A DNA stretch of 64,000 nucleotides from HXMU1420-13 sp965229525 (GTDB taxonomy: Bacteria > Bacteroidota > Rhodothermia > Balneolales > Balneolaceae): NCBI GenBank assembly GCA_965229525.1, contig OZ245886.1, forward strand, positions 930,001 to 994,000. The letters run 5' to 3'. The position numbers and the translations under genes were made by a program. Positions 40,757 through 51,182 of the stretch are shown here, one piece after another (the stretch's first letter is position 1; each line of letters starts with the position of its first letter). The notes under the pieces were generated by a model. The model searched no databases. It worked only from the letters and a program-made list of their open reading frames with translations, and was not told the origin of the DNA.

Positions 40757-43756
40757 TTAAGAATCTCCAGTTCGATCTATCAGTGCCTGAGCAAGAGTTG
40801 CAGCTTCAGTACCGGGATAGAATTCAATGATTTCGTTTAGAATGGCTAACGCATCTCCCCGATTACCTAACTGAATGTTTGATTCTGCTGAGAAATACAT
40901 CCCCAAAGAAACCCAGGTATCAAAAGCTTCGAACAGGATTTTTACACGAGCATATTCTGCTATCGCCTCTTCGTAATTCCCCTGATCTTGCTGAGATTTT
41001 CCTAAAAAGAATTGTGCTTCTGCACCAATTTCAGTCGTATTTCGATCTGCAATTGGTTTTAAAATGAGTTGTGCTTCCTCATACTTGCGTTCTGCAACTG
41101 CTACTTTACCTAGCCCAACACTTGCTGCTTCATTTCCTTGATTGATTTGAAGAGCTGCTTCATACTCTTCCCGAGCTACTTCATATTGATTCTGGGATAA
41201 ACTTGCATTCCCCATTCCAATGTATGCTTCTTGTGCAAATCGGCGTTCTTTCTGGAGCAACTGACTGAAATACTCATGGGATGTCTCAAACTCATCCAAT
41301 TCAAAATAAAGCAGTCCAAGTGAAGTTAGTGCGCCAGGAACCTGATCGTCATTTGGATATTCATCTATCACCGTTTGATAAGAGGAAATTGCTCGATCAT
41401 CTTGACCAACTTGACGATAAGCAACACCCAGATTCATGTACGCTTCCGGAGCGAGTGCATCAGAATTAGTTACTCTTAAATATTGACGGAATTCGCGAAT
41501 TGCACCCTCATAATCACCCGTTTGAAATACAGTTTCTGCCTGACGGAATCGTAAGCGGTCTGCCGTACTTGACTGAGGATTATCACTTAAAAATTCTTCC
41601 AAAATAACCGAACTACTATCCTCTCCACCTGAAGAAAGCTGAGCATATTGAATACCATTAATTGCTTCAATGATATATCTAGATTTTGGATAGTTCTCTA
41701 ATACCATCTGATATGCATCTACCGCTCGATCATATTCACCGGCATTATAAAATGCATCTCCAATATTGTATTGCGCTCTTGCTGCCCAATCTGTACCCGG
41801 ATATCTGCGAATCACCGTTTGAAATTCTTCTATTGCCTGAGAATAATTTGAAGTATTTAAATAGATATAAGCCACATTGTATTGGGCTTGCTCTCGAAGT
41901 CGACTGAATGGATAAATCCGAAGCATACGCCGAAAATTGCTAACGGCCTCAAAAGTACGATTTGATCTGTAGTATGAATTCGCAACCTGAAACATGGCGT
42001 AGTCACCCCCTGGTTCTGCTCCAATTGCCTGGTTATAAAATTGAATGGCATTTCGGTAATCACCAAGTGCATAATAAGCATCACCAATTCGAAGTCTTGT
42101 ATCTACGTCATAAGGATAAAGAGCAATTGGTGGCGGATTATAGTTGTTGATGAAATCCTCCAGTGGACCAACAGCCAAGTCATAATCACCTGTTTTAAAG
42201 TAGCTCCAACCTAGTGAGTATCGAGCAGCGCCGATCATTTCATGCTCAGGGAAATTGTCAACAAACAGTTTGAAGCGTTTAGCTGCGTCTGCATACTGAT
42301 CCAGTTTGTAATAAGAATCACCGCTCCAGAATAGTGCCTCTGCCCCTAATTCAGTATTTGGTGTTTCGGCATAAACAGCCTCAAAAATAGGTTGAGCTTG
42401 TTCATAAGCCTGATTTCGAAATAGAATCCATCCTTTCTGAAAACGGGCCTGACGTCGTAGTGCCGGATCTATATCAGCTACATTTTCTGCTTCCTCGAAC
42501 GCCTGAGATGCTCTTGTATATTCGCTGTTTGCAAAATAGGATTCTCCCAACATGGAATAGATTTTGCCAGGATCCTGGAGTTCATCCTGATTTCGAACAA
42601 GGTCTAATAAAATCTCAATCGCCGCGTCATAATCACCGGCTTTAAAGGAAGAAATAGCCCATTCGTAATAGGCTTCTTCGACCCAAAGTCCATTTTGAAA
42701 ACGCTCGCCAAACTCCGCGAATGTATCCATCGATCGTTGATAATTACCACCAAGTTTATGATTGATAGCTTCATAATACATGGCTTTTCTGGAAAGCTCA
42801 GAATCATCAACAATTGCTTTTTCAAAGGATTGTGCTGCCCAGTGATAAATTCCCTGCCGACTATATAACCAACCCAATCCATAATGCGCCGGCGCTTCTC
42901 GATCTGTTCCTTCAGTTAGACGGATATATTGCAAATAATCCTTCGTAGCCTCCTCATAATTACCCAAATAGTTGTGGGCTTCTGCCATTAAGAAGAGCGC
43001 TTTGATTTTAGACTCATCATCTAAAAAAATCATTTGAGCATTTAGCGCTTCAATGGCTTCTTCATACCTAGCCTGCTGATAGTAAGATTCCCCCAGTGCT
43101 GTCCCTACTCTTCGTGTAACTGGGTCATTTGGATATCGCTCCTTCAATAATTCAAATGCAATTGCAGAAGAGTCGTATTCATTTTCTGTAAGATACAGAC
43201 GCCCTCGAGCGTAAAGCGCATCAGGTGCCCATTCCGACTCTGGGTATTCATCAGCTAGTTTCAAAAAGTAATATCGCGATTCCTGATAGTCTCTCTTTTC
43301 TGCAGCCGCTTCAGCAACCCAATACATTGTTTCAGCCGCTCGTTCTTTCCCCATCCAAGAATCAATCGCCTGATTGTAATATTTAATTGCTAAATCATAT
43401 TCACGATTATCGGTATACCGATGTCCTAAATCCTTGAGTAAAATAACAGATAAGTCGCTACCGGGATGGTTTAAAATGAATTCCTGATAATAACTATCAA
43501 TATTTACAGAATCGGAACCGGCTTTTGCTTTGGCGATGAAAAAATCAGTTGAAATGAGTAATTCATGCTCCTCATTTGCAGCTTTAAATTTTTGCAGTGA
43601 TAACTCTGCTTCCTCAAAATGACCCTCATCATATAGACGAATTCCCATTTCATATAATTCTGTGGAGGCAGATTGGATAGCCTGCCCGAGTGTAGTACTC
43701 GGCAAAAGTAGAAGTGCAATAATTGAAAAAATGCTTCTTAGTGCTTCGAAGCGCAT
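40757..43756 (-). CDS. Exported tetratricopeptide-repeat protein
   Basis: A 999-residue periplasmic or outer-membrane scaffold with a signal peptide (MRFEALRSIFSIIALLLL, cleavage near TLGQA). Nearly the whole chain is tandem TPR helices, with recurrent forms such as FNAGEYDRAVDAYQMVLENYP and YFKTGDYDLAVGPLEDFI (each at most 34 residues apart), about 25 units. Such proteins are protein-interaction platforms, similar in style to YbgF/BamD-like or gliding-associated factors. No enzyme domain is present. It is the last gene of a minus-strand run that starts with a VWA protein and includes hflX. Confidence 0.88.
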   Translation of the reverse strand: MRFEALRSIFSIIALLLLPSTTLGQAIQSASTELYEMGIRLYDEGHFEEAELSLQKFKAANEEHELLISTDFFIAKAKAGSDSVNIDSYYQEFILNHPGSDLSVILLKDLGHRYTDNREYDLAIKYYNQAIDSWMGKERAAETMYWVAEAAAEKRDYQESRYYFLKLADEYPESEWAPDALYARGRLYLTENEYDSSAIAFELLKERYPNDPVTRRVGTALGESYYQQARYEEAIEALNAQMIFLDDESKIKALFLMAEAHNYLGNYEEATKDYLQYIRLTEGTDREAPAHYGLGWLYSRQGIYHWAAQSFEKAIVDDSELSRKAMYYEAINHKLGGNYQRSMDTFAEFGERFQNGLWVEEAYYEWAISSFKAGDYDAAIEILLDLVRNQDELQDPGKIYSMLGESYFANSEYTRASQAFEEAENVADIDPALRRQARFQKGWILFRNQAYEQAQPIFEAVYAETPNTELGAEALFWSGDSYYKLDQYADAAKRFKLFVDNFPEHEMIGAARYSLGWSYFKTGDYDLAVGPLEDFINNYNPPPIALYPYDVDTRLRIGDAYYALGDYRNAIQFYNQAIGAEPGGDYAMFQVANSYYRSNRTFEAVSNFRRMLRIYPFSRLREQAQYNVAYIYLNTSNYSQAIEEFQTVIRRYPGTDWAARAQYNIGDAFYNAGEYDRAVDAYQMVLENYPKSRYIIEAINGIQYAQLSSGGEDSSSVILEEFLSDNPQSSTADRLRFRQAETVFQTGDYEGAIREFRQYLRVTNSDALAPEAYMNLGVAYRQVGQDDRAISSYQTVIDEYPNDDQVPGALTSLGLLYFELDEFETSHEYFSQLLQKERRFAQEAYIGMGNASLSQNQYEVAREEYEAALQINQGNEAASVGLGKVAVAERKYEEAQLILKPIADRNTTEIGAEAQFFLGKSQQDQGNYEEAIAEYARVKILFEAFDTWVSLGMYFSAESNIQLGNRGDALAILNEIIEFYPGTEAATLAQALIDRTGDS

Positions 43757-43782
43757 CTGTGATGATTGTATTTGGTTAGATT

Positions 43783-44445
43783 CTAGATATCAAGATAACG
43801 AATAAGTTCGTCAGCTCGGTCACTAAAATCCTTCTCCATGGATGCACTACTAAGATGTGATGTTATCACATATCCGTACCGTTGAAGTGTAGAGCACACC
43901 GTTGACGAATCTTCCAGGTTTAGCTTGATGGATACTCGATAAAAGCCATGTTCATCGTTAGGTTGCTCAACAGCAATTCCTAATACTTTGGCACCTTCTG
44001 TTTCGATAAGACGCACCATTTCAGTTAATGTGAAATCGTATGGCATCATTTCAATTGTTATAACTGAACCAAACGATTCGAGGTTGAATACATCTCCAAG
44101 AGCCTGTAGCACGTCTCTTTTTTTCACAACACCGAAGAAATTGTGATACCGATCTACTACCGGTAAAATAAATAACTCATGGGCTAACATTGTTCTGGCT
44201 GCTTCAAAAAGATGCTGGCTTTCAGGAATTGAAATACTATCCTGCAGTGGTATTTCACTGATCAGGACATCTTCGTTTTCAACTTCGATCAGAGTATCTA
44301 GCGAAACCATTCCAACCATAACCCCTTCATCCACCACAGGGAAGCGGGTAACAAACAACAGGTCTAGCTTGGTTAAAGCAAGCGCAACCGAGTCTGATAC
44401 CTTTAAAGGCGCAATGTTTTTGTCTATGATTTCGTGTACAAGCAT
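43783..44445 (-). CDS. CBS-domain pair regulatory protein
   Basis: A 220-residue soluble protein. Two CBS motifs lie in residues 1-125 (VSDSVALALTKLDLLFVTRFPVV then ESQHLFEAARTMLAHELFILPVVD; read in pieces of 20 or fewer). A C-terminal ACT-like half follows (VRLIETEGAKVLGIAV, FYRVSIKLNL). CBS pairs bind adenine nucleotides and sense cell energy; ACT domains bind small ligands, so it may be a free-standing sensor. It begins 2 bases downstream of hflX and so is translated with it. Confidence 0.8.
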   Translation of the reverse strand: MLVHEIIDKNIAPLKVSDSVALALTKLDLLFVTRFPVVDEGVMVGMVSLDTLIEVENEDVLISEIPLQDSISIPESQHLFEAARTMLAHELFILPVVDRYHNFFGVVKKRDVLQALGDVFNLESFGSVITIEMMPYDFTLTEMVRLIETEGAKVLGIAVEQPNDEHGFYRVSIKLNLEDSSTVCSTLQRYGYVITSHLSSASMEKDFSDRADELIRYLDI

Positions 44446-44447
44446 GT

Positions 44448-45737
44448 TTATATAACCTTACTTTCGTGTCCTATAGTATTTAACAAATGCGACAATTGCT
44501 TGAAATCTTTTTTCGCGATTCGATAAAAAAGTTCCACGTTGTCATCAACATATTTTTCACTTATTACGTTGGCGTTTTCATGGATAAAAGCGATTGCCTT
44601 GTATTTACTTATCGGAATTGAAATTGACCGGCTTAAGTATTCGTCTTCTATCAGGTCTTCGATTTTTTGTTCCAATTCTGAAAGTCCGATCCCTCTTTCT
44701 GCAGATATAAAAATTGCTTCGGGATATTCATCTTTGAGCATAACAACCTGCTCATGGTCCATATTATCGACTTTATTTAAAACAAGAAGTGTTCGCTTGT
44801 TCGTGGCATCAAGTTCTTTCAACGTGGATTCAACTACCTCAATATATTCATGAGCCATACTGGCTGAACCATCCACAACGTGCAGTAAAATATCAGCCTC
44901 TCTCACTTCATCAAGCGTTGACTTGAAGCTCTCAATCAAATTGTGAGGTAGTTTTCGAATAAATCCAACTGTATCAGATAACAATATTTCATGGTTAGTA
45001 AGCTGATGCCTTCTTACTGTAGAATCGAGCGTAGCAAAAAGCTTATCCTCGGCAAGTACATCTGTTTCTGTAAGGGCATTCATCAGCGTGGACTTACCTG
45101 CATTTGTATATCCAACTAATGAAACTCTGGTCATTCCTTCACGACCCTTTCGTTGTGTGGTTCGCTGCTTGTCGAGTTTTTCCAATTTTGCTTTTAAAAC
45201 TGAAATACGTTGGCCAATTATTCTTCTATCTGTTTCAATCTGCGTTTCACCGGGTCCTTTTGTCCCAATTCCGCCTGTTTGGCGTGAAAGGTGTGTCCAG
45301 TAGCGTGTTAATCTTGGTAGTAGATATTGAAGCTGAGCCAACTCGACCTGCGTTTTAGCAGCGGCAGTTTTAGCTCGCGACGCGAAAATATCAAGGATTA
45401 ATGCACTTCGATCGAGAACTTTTGAATCAGTTCCGGCTTCAATATTTCGGATTTGAGTAGGCGAAAGATCATCATCAAAAATAATTGTTTTGATTTTCAG
45501 CGCTTTCATCTGGCCTTTTAATTCCTGCAGTTTTCCCTTACCCACATAAGTACTTATGTCGGGACGAGAACGATTCTGCAATACTTTCTCGATTGGATTG
45601 CCACCAGCAGTTTCAGTGAGCATTTCCAATTCATCCAAATATTCTTCAGACTGGCGTTTAGTCGTTTTATGGCCGTATAGGCCAACCAGCATTACTCTTT
45701 CTTTTTCAATATCTGAGTTTTTAACGTCGTCGAGCAA
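44448..45737 (-). CDS. hflX: Ribosome-associated GTPase HflX
   Basis: A 429-residue GTPase that rescues or splits stalled ribosomes in stress. The N-terminal domain has LTETAGGNPIEKVLQ and FDDDLSPTQIRNIE; the central stalk carries QTGGIGTKGPGETQIETDRR (the signature), then GYTNAGKSTLMNAL, DTVGFIRKLPHNLIESFKST and LVLNKVDN. The start is TTG 45737; an in-frame stop directly precedes it and ATG 45692 would cut the first strand. The CBS protein follows by 2 bases. Its place beside membrane and VWA genes is not obviously functional. Confidence 0.95.
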   Translation of the reverse strand: MLDDVKNSDIEKERVMLVGLYGHKTTKRQSEEYLDELEMLTETAGGNPIEKVLQNRSRPDISTYVGKGKLQELKGQMKALKIKTIIFDDDLSPTQIRNIEAGTDSKVLDRSALILDIFASRAKTAAAKTQVELAQLQYLLPRLTRYWTHLSRQTGGIGTKGPGETQIETDRRIIGQRISVLKAKLEKLDKQRTTQRKGREGMTRVSLVGYTNAGKSTLMNALTETDVLAEDKLFATLDSTVRRHQLTNHEILLSDTVGFIRKLPHNLIESFKSTLDEVREADILLHVVDGSASMAHEYIEVVESTLKELDATNKRTLLVLNKVDNMDHEQVVMLKDEYPEAIFISAERGIGLSELEQKIEDLIEDEYLSRSISIPISKYKAIAFIHENANVISEKYVDDNVELFYRIAKKDFKQLSHLLNTIGHESKVI

Positions 45738-45751
45738 TTATTCTCTTTTAT

Positions 45752-46336
45752 TTAGTCTTCTTGAATTTTACGCAAATCTATATCGGGGAGTAGATCGCTT
45801 TCGATACGCGATTTAAGTTTTAAAGATACCACATTCTGAAATTTTTTGCGCTTCGATGCAGGGACAAATAATCTTAGTTGTTTATACCCTTTCGTTAATG
45901 ATTTGTCCATCTCAGAATAGGTGAATGTATATTCCGAACCTTCTAGTGATTCTTTCTCAACAAAATCCAGAATTTGAAACCATGGAATAGTTTGAGAAGG
46001 TTCGTTCAGGTTCTTCACAATCCCATGATCGGTGATATAATGCTTAGAAGCCAGATAACTGGATATGAACCACATCCCTCCTATCCATAGGTATGCTGCA
46101 AAATACCCAAAATTTTTTGTGTCGTCGATAAGGAAAACTATTAAACCAAGCGTAGTTATCAATCCCAGGAAAACGGTAGCAAATAAAGGATAACCTTTCA
46201 TTTTTCCAGCTCTCCAATTCAAGCGTACGTTTCTCAACCTCAGCTTATTCTGAAATGAATACGCTGCCAGCAGTGTGGATGAAACAGTAAAGAGCACCAT
46301 CACACCTTGGAAAAATAGTAATAGAATTTCTTTCAT
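45752..46336 (-). CDS. Hypothetical membrane protein with PH-like C terminus
   Basis: A 194-residue protein with three hydrophobic helices (about 5-27, 48-70, 76-97). A cytosolic domain follows (KHYITDHGIVKNL, TIPWFQILDFVEKE, KQLRLFVPASKR) with the strand pattern of a bacterial PH domain. No catalytic residues are visible. Its ATG overlaps the stop of the VWA protein by 1 base and hflX starts 14 bases later, so it is part of that transcript. Function unknown. Confidence 0.65.
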   Translation of the reverse strand: MKEILLLFFQGVMVLFTVSSTLLAAYSFQNKLRLRNVRLNWRAGKMKGYPLFATVFLGLITTLGLIVFLIDDTKNFGYFAAYLWIGGMWFISSYLASKHYITDHGIVKNLNEPSQTIPWFQILDFVEKESLEGSEYTFTYSEMDKSLTKGYKQLRLFVPASKRKKFQNVVSLKLKSRIESDLLPDIDLRKIQED

Positions 46337-48435
46337 TAGCTTGAGGTTTCCGTTTTATAGAATGCAGAAATCAAACTTTCCAGAACTAAGAAAAACAATC
46401 CAGCCCACATAAACCATTGCCAAATTTCGCGGCCAAATCCCGATGCAATAATCTCGTTTGTCAACGCTTGTTCAGGAATTTCAGCTGTGTTTACAGTTCG
46501 AATACGTAATGCACTTTCTGATAATATTTGATCATCCATAGTTACAAACTCTGATTCGGATTTATTCAGGTTTACGGCGATTTGGTATTCTTCCTGTTCA
46601 TTTTGGATGGTTACAAATCCAGGTTCCCAATTAAGGGCACTATAAGATAATTCTATTCCAAGAGATGAATTTCTGATTTCCGGTACAATTTCGTCATCTC
46701 CGTTTTTTAAGACCAGGTTATCTGGAGAGATACTTCCTGTCCAAGTAAACTCATTACCTAAAACATGTTCAATTAAGCCACCTTCTGCAGATGATGCAAC
46801 GTACAATAATGATCTGTAATAAAATGGAGCAAACAATGGTTTTACCCCAAAATTCGACCAACCAGGATCATTTCCTATCGCCGAGATCATAACTCGACCA
46901 TCGCCAAATCTTTTCTCTCGGAATAGTGGATCCCCCGTATTCATAGTGATAACATTAAATCCACCGGGCGATGTAGATGGCCGAAAACGATAGAAATAAA
47001 ATATTTCGGGATTTGTTACCCGAATCTGTTCATTCTCATCAGCGTCAAAAAGCTCAGTGAATATGGGATGATCTACCTGGATTTGATTTCCTGAAGCAAT
47101 GGAGTTAAACGAAGCATAATCACCCACTACGCCTATAAATTCACCCGCGTTGTATAGATTTAAAAACTCATTATAACTTTGAATATCAGACTGCTCTGAA
47201 GGAAATAGAACGATTCCCCCCCCATTCTGTACGAAGTTTTGCAAACGATCGAATGCAAATTCAGGAATTGATCGAACTCCATCAAAAATGATGGCCTCAA
47301 AGGCTTCAAAATTTGCTGATTCAAAGTCATTTATTGCAATCTTTTCATAGCTTAGTTGAGCATCACTCTGATTGGATGCATCTAATACTAATTGGGTATA
47401 TGAAACATTCTGTAATGCCTGATCAGAAGACGTTACCCATAAAACCTCTCTTCTCTCCGGCACCTGAATTGTAAAGTAGGTGCTATTGTCGGATACAAAT
47501 TCGTCTCCCTCGATACTAATTTTACCACTTGTTGTGCCAGTATTTGTGGGAATAACCTCAAAATTAAAGGTTTGAGATGCGTTTGCCTGTAGCGATATAG
47601 AATACTGACCAACTATGCTTCCGTCAAATTCTAACGTTACAAATTGATTGGAAACTGGGATTTCTGATCGATTTTGAACTTCAACACTCAGTACAACCGG
47701 TAGCCTTACTCCAATCATGTCGCTAGAAGTTTCGATTGATGTAATCATGGTATTTTGAACGGCTACATCTCCTAAATTGAACAATGTTGTAGTAATTGTT
47801 CGTGGTACATCTTCTATTTCACTCAAGCCTTGTAGCTGACTTAACTGACCGTCTGATACAATAAACAGTCGCTTATTTTCATAAGGAGAATCATTTAAAA
47901 TAGAAATCAATGACTCAAGTCGTTGACCGGTATAATTACCTCCACTGCTGATTTCTGTTTCTTCAATTCGGCGCAATAACTGGCTATGCCCAATAACCGA
48001 TGCAAATGGTTCTTCACCGTTAGTAGTTTGGAATATGAAGCGATCTATTTCTTTAGATGAAGCTTCTAACTCTAAAATAATCTGTTTCCCTTGTTCTAAT
48101 AACGGGCCTTTTTCTCCAATACGCCCCATGCTAATACTATTATCCAAAAGCACCACATTTAGAGCAGCAGATTTATTATCACCGCCACCTAATCCCGGAG
48201 GTAAGAAGGGGCGAGCTAGTACTAAAGCAAGACAGACAATGGCAAAAAGCCGAACAAAAAGAAGTAGATATCTTTTAATTCTAATTTTCCTGATCGTTGT
48301 TTTTTGCAGCTCATTAAAAAAGGCAAGTGTAGAAAACGCCACCTTTTGAGGTCTTTTAAGGTTTAAAAGGTGAATTATTAATGGAAGGCCAATCGCTGCA
48401 ACTGCAAATAAAAATAGGGGACTTAAAAAACTCAT
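46336..48435 (-). CDS. BatA/VWA-domain membrane protein
   Basis: A 699-residue inner-membrane protein. The N-terminal BatA-type module (MSFLSPLFLFAVAAIGLPLI, HLLNLKRPQKVAFSTLAFF) has two membrane helices. The following VWA domain begins LNVVLLDNSISMGRIG with the DxSxS metal site. Then come beta-rich modules and a glutamine-amidotransferase-like fold (NFVQNGGGIVLFPSEQSD). One C-terminal helix (WQWFMWAGLFFLVLESLI) anchors the end. Such proteins are chaperone-like partners of MoxR/Bat systems, but no moxR is in the window. First gene of the run that ends in the TPR gene. Confidence 0.85.
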   Translation of the reverse strand: MSFLSPLFLFAVAAIGLPLIIHLLNLKRPQKVAFSTLAFFNELQKTTIRKIRIKRYLLLFVRLFAIVCLALVLARPFLPPGLGGGDNKSAALNVVLLDNSISMGRIGEKGPLLEQGKQIILELEASSKEIDRFIFQTTNGEEPFASVIGHSQLLRRIEETEISSGGNYTGQRLESLISILNDSPYENKRLFIVSDGQLSQLQGLSEIEDVPRTITTTLFNLGDVAVQNTMITSIETSSDMIGVRLPVVLSVEVQNRSEIPVSNQFVTLEFDGSIVGQYSISLQANASQTFNFEVIPTNTGTTSGKISIEGDEFVSDNSTYFTIQVPERREVLWVTSSDQALQNVSYTQLVLDASNQSDAQLSYEKIAINDFESANFEAFEAIIFDGVRSIPEFAFDRLQNFVQNGGGIVLFPSEQSDIQSYNEFLNLYNAGEFIGVVGDYASFNSIASGNQIQVDHPIFTELFDADENEQIRVTNPEIFYFYRFRPSTSPGGFNVITMNTGDPLFREKRFGDGRVMISAIGNDPGWSNFGVKPLFAPFYYRSLLYVASSAEGGLIEHVLGNEFTWTGSISPDNLVLKNGDDEIVPEIRNSSLGIELSYSALNWEPGFVTIQNEQEEYQIAVNLNKSESEFVTMDDQILSESALRIRTVNTAEIPEQALTNEIIASGFGREIWQWFMWAGLFFLVLESLISAFYKTETSS

Positions 48436-48536
48436 TAAGGATGAAAATGTATTATTTTACGCGCGTTTTTTAGATTGGAACAATTCCTGATAATACGACT
48501 TACTCAATTCAACAATATTTAAAAAAGCACTCTTTA

Positions 48537-51179
48537 ATGCCATTGAAGCAACGTAGCATCGGCGCAATCATTACCTTTTTTTTCATCGTATCGTTTTGGG
48601 GATGTTCATCTATCCAGGAACGGAACTGGATTGATTTAATCCCCGCAGAATCGAGTTTTATAATTGTTCCAAAAGCTGACATAAATTTTCAAAATATTGG
48701 CACCGTCGAATATGCCTCAATATTGGATGATCTTACGCCAAGTGCTGTACTACAATTAGCCACATTACCGGATTCAATTCTACAAAATATTGATTTGAAA
48801 GCAATGGCTTTGTTTCCGGCTAGTTCCACGAAGTCCGAATTTATATGGTTAACAGAGACCAGCGGAAATCTCGATGACTTTGCGCAAAATTATTATGAGC
48901 CCTTCGAACAAAATTATTATTCATTCAACCGACTAACGATTCATAAAATTCATTTAAATGATTACCTGATTTTTGCTGCTCAAGTACATAATTGGCTTAT
49001 TTTCTCAGAATCAAGCCTTGCAGTTGAAAGTGCATTGCGGTCTTATCTAGGAATGGCGGAACGAATTGGATTAACCAACGAACCTGCTCCTGGCCAACTT
49101 ATCGCCAATTCCGGCAAACTGGATCAATGGGTTCAACAATTCATCGCGGTTGGTTATCGGCCAAATGTAATGGGATCAACCGATGGGTTTACGGCATCTT
49201 CATTACGTTTTGAGCCTACTGAGGATGAATCACCGGGATTTGAATTAACCGGAATCGTTGAAATAAATGATACACTTACATCTACATTAGCTGAGAGTGT
49301 TTCCTCTGAAAACAGAGACATAATGCTTGATCGTTACATTGCCGGCAATTCAGCGGCATTTGCAATTTTTAGGCATCAAGCCTCCACAGTTCCCTTCATT
49401 CCAGAAGGAACTATCACACCGCTTGACAGCCTACTTTTAGACAATCCAACACTATATAGAGAACTTGCACTATCTATCGATAAGGAATTAGCTGTTGTGG
49501 CGTTCCCGGAATCAGGCTTATTAACCGACGGTGAATTTCTTTATTTAAGAAACCTCGAAAGCATGGTCTCCCTGCGGTCAAACATGGAGATGTTGGCAGA
49601 TAGTGGATTTGTTTTGAGACAAGGCAACTCCTTTTATGCAAAAAGCGAAGTGCTTGGAAAATTAATCGGATCAGAAATGACTCCTTTTTCTGATTTTTAT
49701 TTGTCTTTTTCACAGGATGTGGCCGTGATTTCAAAGCGTCGTGGATTATCAGAAAGTGTTGATGCTGATCGTACCAGGCGTAGAACCATCTACTATGATG
49801 ATACTTTTAGATCGGTTAAATCTTCCGTAAATGGTGGGTTCAGTGGGTTTGTATGGGTTCAATCGTCAGAGTTTTTAAAGTTTATGGAACCATTGATTAT
49901 GCCGAACACCTCAATTGCCGGGTTAATTGGTGCGTATGATATACTGGCAATGAGTTTTCAAAGGAATCCTAATAGTTCGGTTACGTTCAATTTCAAATCT
50001 ATAGTAGAAGAAGGATCAACCCAACCCTATGATGAACTTTGGGTTCTTCCACTACAATCAGAAGAATTAACAGGATCCCCAACGTTAGGGAACATAGTTG
50101 GAAGTGCCTCCGATGAAATTATAATTGCTACATCAACGGGTAGAATCGAGGCACTCGCTTTTGATGGTACCTCTGTAATGCAAACTTCAACAAATGATGG
50201 AGATGTACCAATTGGTAGTCCTATCCTGTATGATTGGTATGGAAATGGTCAACCAGTAATCTTACAGGCAGCCGGATCAAAAATTTATGCGTGGAATGAA
50301 AGTGGACGATTGCTTCCACAGTTTCCTATTGAAATTGGCGAGCGGATTAGTGCGCCTATCGTTGTTTCTGATGTTTCCAGGAATGGGATTCCAGAGATAA
50401 TTGTGGCAACAGAAAACCGTAAAATTCATGTGGTAGATGGGCGAGGGCAAAACTTGCGCGGTTGGCCACAATTTACAAGTGCTGTTGTTCGTCATGCCCC
50501 GCTTCACAGTCAGGTCGATGACGAATACTCTATATGGGTGGTTTCACAAAATATTCTACATAGCTGGCAAAGAACTGGGGCTGTTCGTGCCGGTTACCCG
50601 ACTTTTATCAATGCCAGTTTTAATACTCAGCCAACTATTTTTGATGATAAGATCATTGGAGCAGGTTCCGATGGTTACATTTATTCAATCGGACAAGAAC
50701 CAAGCTTCTCAGACTCATTATCTATCAGCATTCAAATGGATTCTGTAGGTATCAAATCGCTATATGCCACAAGCAGCCAATTAAACAAGATTTCCGTTGA
50801 AGAAGGGGTTCTTCTACGCGATAGCACCGGTTTTTATCGAAATGATCTGCTGATCACCCAAAGTGTTAATGGTTCTATTTTGATGTTTAATCCTCAAGGT
50901 GAGCTAAGAGTTACACATAATTTAGGTCAACCAACATCTGCCACTTACACACCGGAAATTATGGATATTAATGGAGATAACAGAGCTGAAGTAATTGCCC
51001 TTGCGGATTTCGGTCGTTTGTTTGCATGGGAGATAATATCTGGTCGAAGACTTTTTAACATCCCGACTTCCGGTATGGAATACCCTGTTATTGAGGATAT
51101 CAATGGTGATGGATTAAATGAGCTGATTGCGCAAACCAGAGAAGGTCTGCGTTGTTGGACCATCAACAGGCCGAATTAG
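48537..51179 (+). CDS. Lipoprotein with C-terminal beta-propeller (FG-GAP/PQQ-like)
   Basis: An 880-residue exported lipoprotein. The signal ends FIVSFWGCSSIQ with lipid-attachment Cys23. A long N-terminal region (30-480) of mixed alpha/beta content has no family I recognise. Residues from about 500 to the end form a propeller of repeated strands with WDVNGD-like forms: LYDWYGNGQPVIL, VSDVSRNGIPEIIVAT, MDINGDNRAEVIALADFG and IEDINGDGLNELIAQT. Integrin-like calcium sites of this type suggest a surface ligand binder or assembly factor. It is divergent from the VWA run and stops 3 bases before the end of the convergent epimerase gene. Confidence 0.82.
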   Translation: MPLKQRSIGAIITFFFIVSFWGCSSIQERNWIDLIPAESSFIIVPKADINFQNIGTVEYASILDDLTPSAVLQLATLPDSILQNIDLKAMALFPASSTKSEFIWLTETSGNLDDFAQNYYEPFEQNYYSFNRLTIHKIHLNDYLIFAAQVHNWLIFSESSLAVESALRSYLGMAERIGLTNEPAPGQLIANSGKLDQWVQQFIAVGYRPNVMGSTDGFTASSLRFEPTEDESPGFELTGIVEINDTLTSTLAESVSSENRDIMLDRYIAGNSAAFAIFRHQASTVPFIPEGTITPLDSLLLDNPTLYRELALSIDKELAVVAFPESGLLTDGEFLYLRNLESMVSLRSNMEMLADSGFVLRQGNSFYAKSEVLGKLIGSEMTPFSDFYLSFSQDVAVISKRRGLSESVDADRTRRRTIYYDDTFRSVKSSVNGGFSGFVWVQSSEFLKFMEPLIMPNTSIAGLIGAYDILAMSFQRNPNSSVTFNFKSIVEEGSTQPYDELWVLPLQSEELTGSPTLGNIVGSASDEIIIATSTGRIEALAFDGTSVMQTSTNDGDVPIGSPILYDWYGNGQPVILQAAGSKIYAWNESGRLLPQFPIEIGERISAPIVVSDVSRNGIPEIIVATENRKIHVVDGRGQNLRGWPQFTSAVVRHAPLHSQVDDEYSIWVVSQNILHSWQRTGAVRAGYPTFINASFNTQPTIFDDKIIGAGSDGYIYSIGQEPSFSDSLSISIQMDSVGIKSLYATSSQLNKISVEEGVLLRDSTGFYRNDLLITQSVNGSILMFNPQGELRVTHNLGQPTSATYTPEIMDINGDNRAEVIALADFGRLFAWEIISGRRLFNIPTSGMEYPVIEDINGDGLNELIAQTREGLRCWTINRPN

Positions 51180-51182
51180 ACC

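Noticed and set aside
48491..48504. TAATACGACTTACT resembles the start of a T7 phage promoter.
   Set aside because: The match breaks after the first ten bases (TTACTCAATTC instead of TCACTATAGGG), no phage polymerase is present, and the context is an ordinary gene upstream region.
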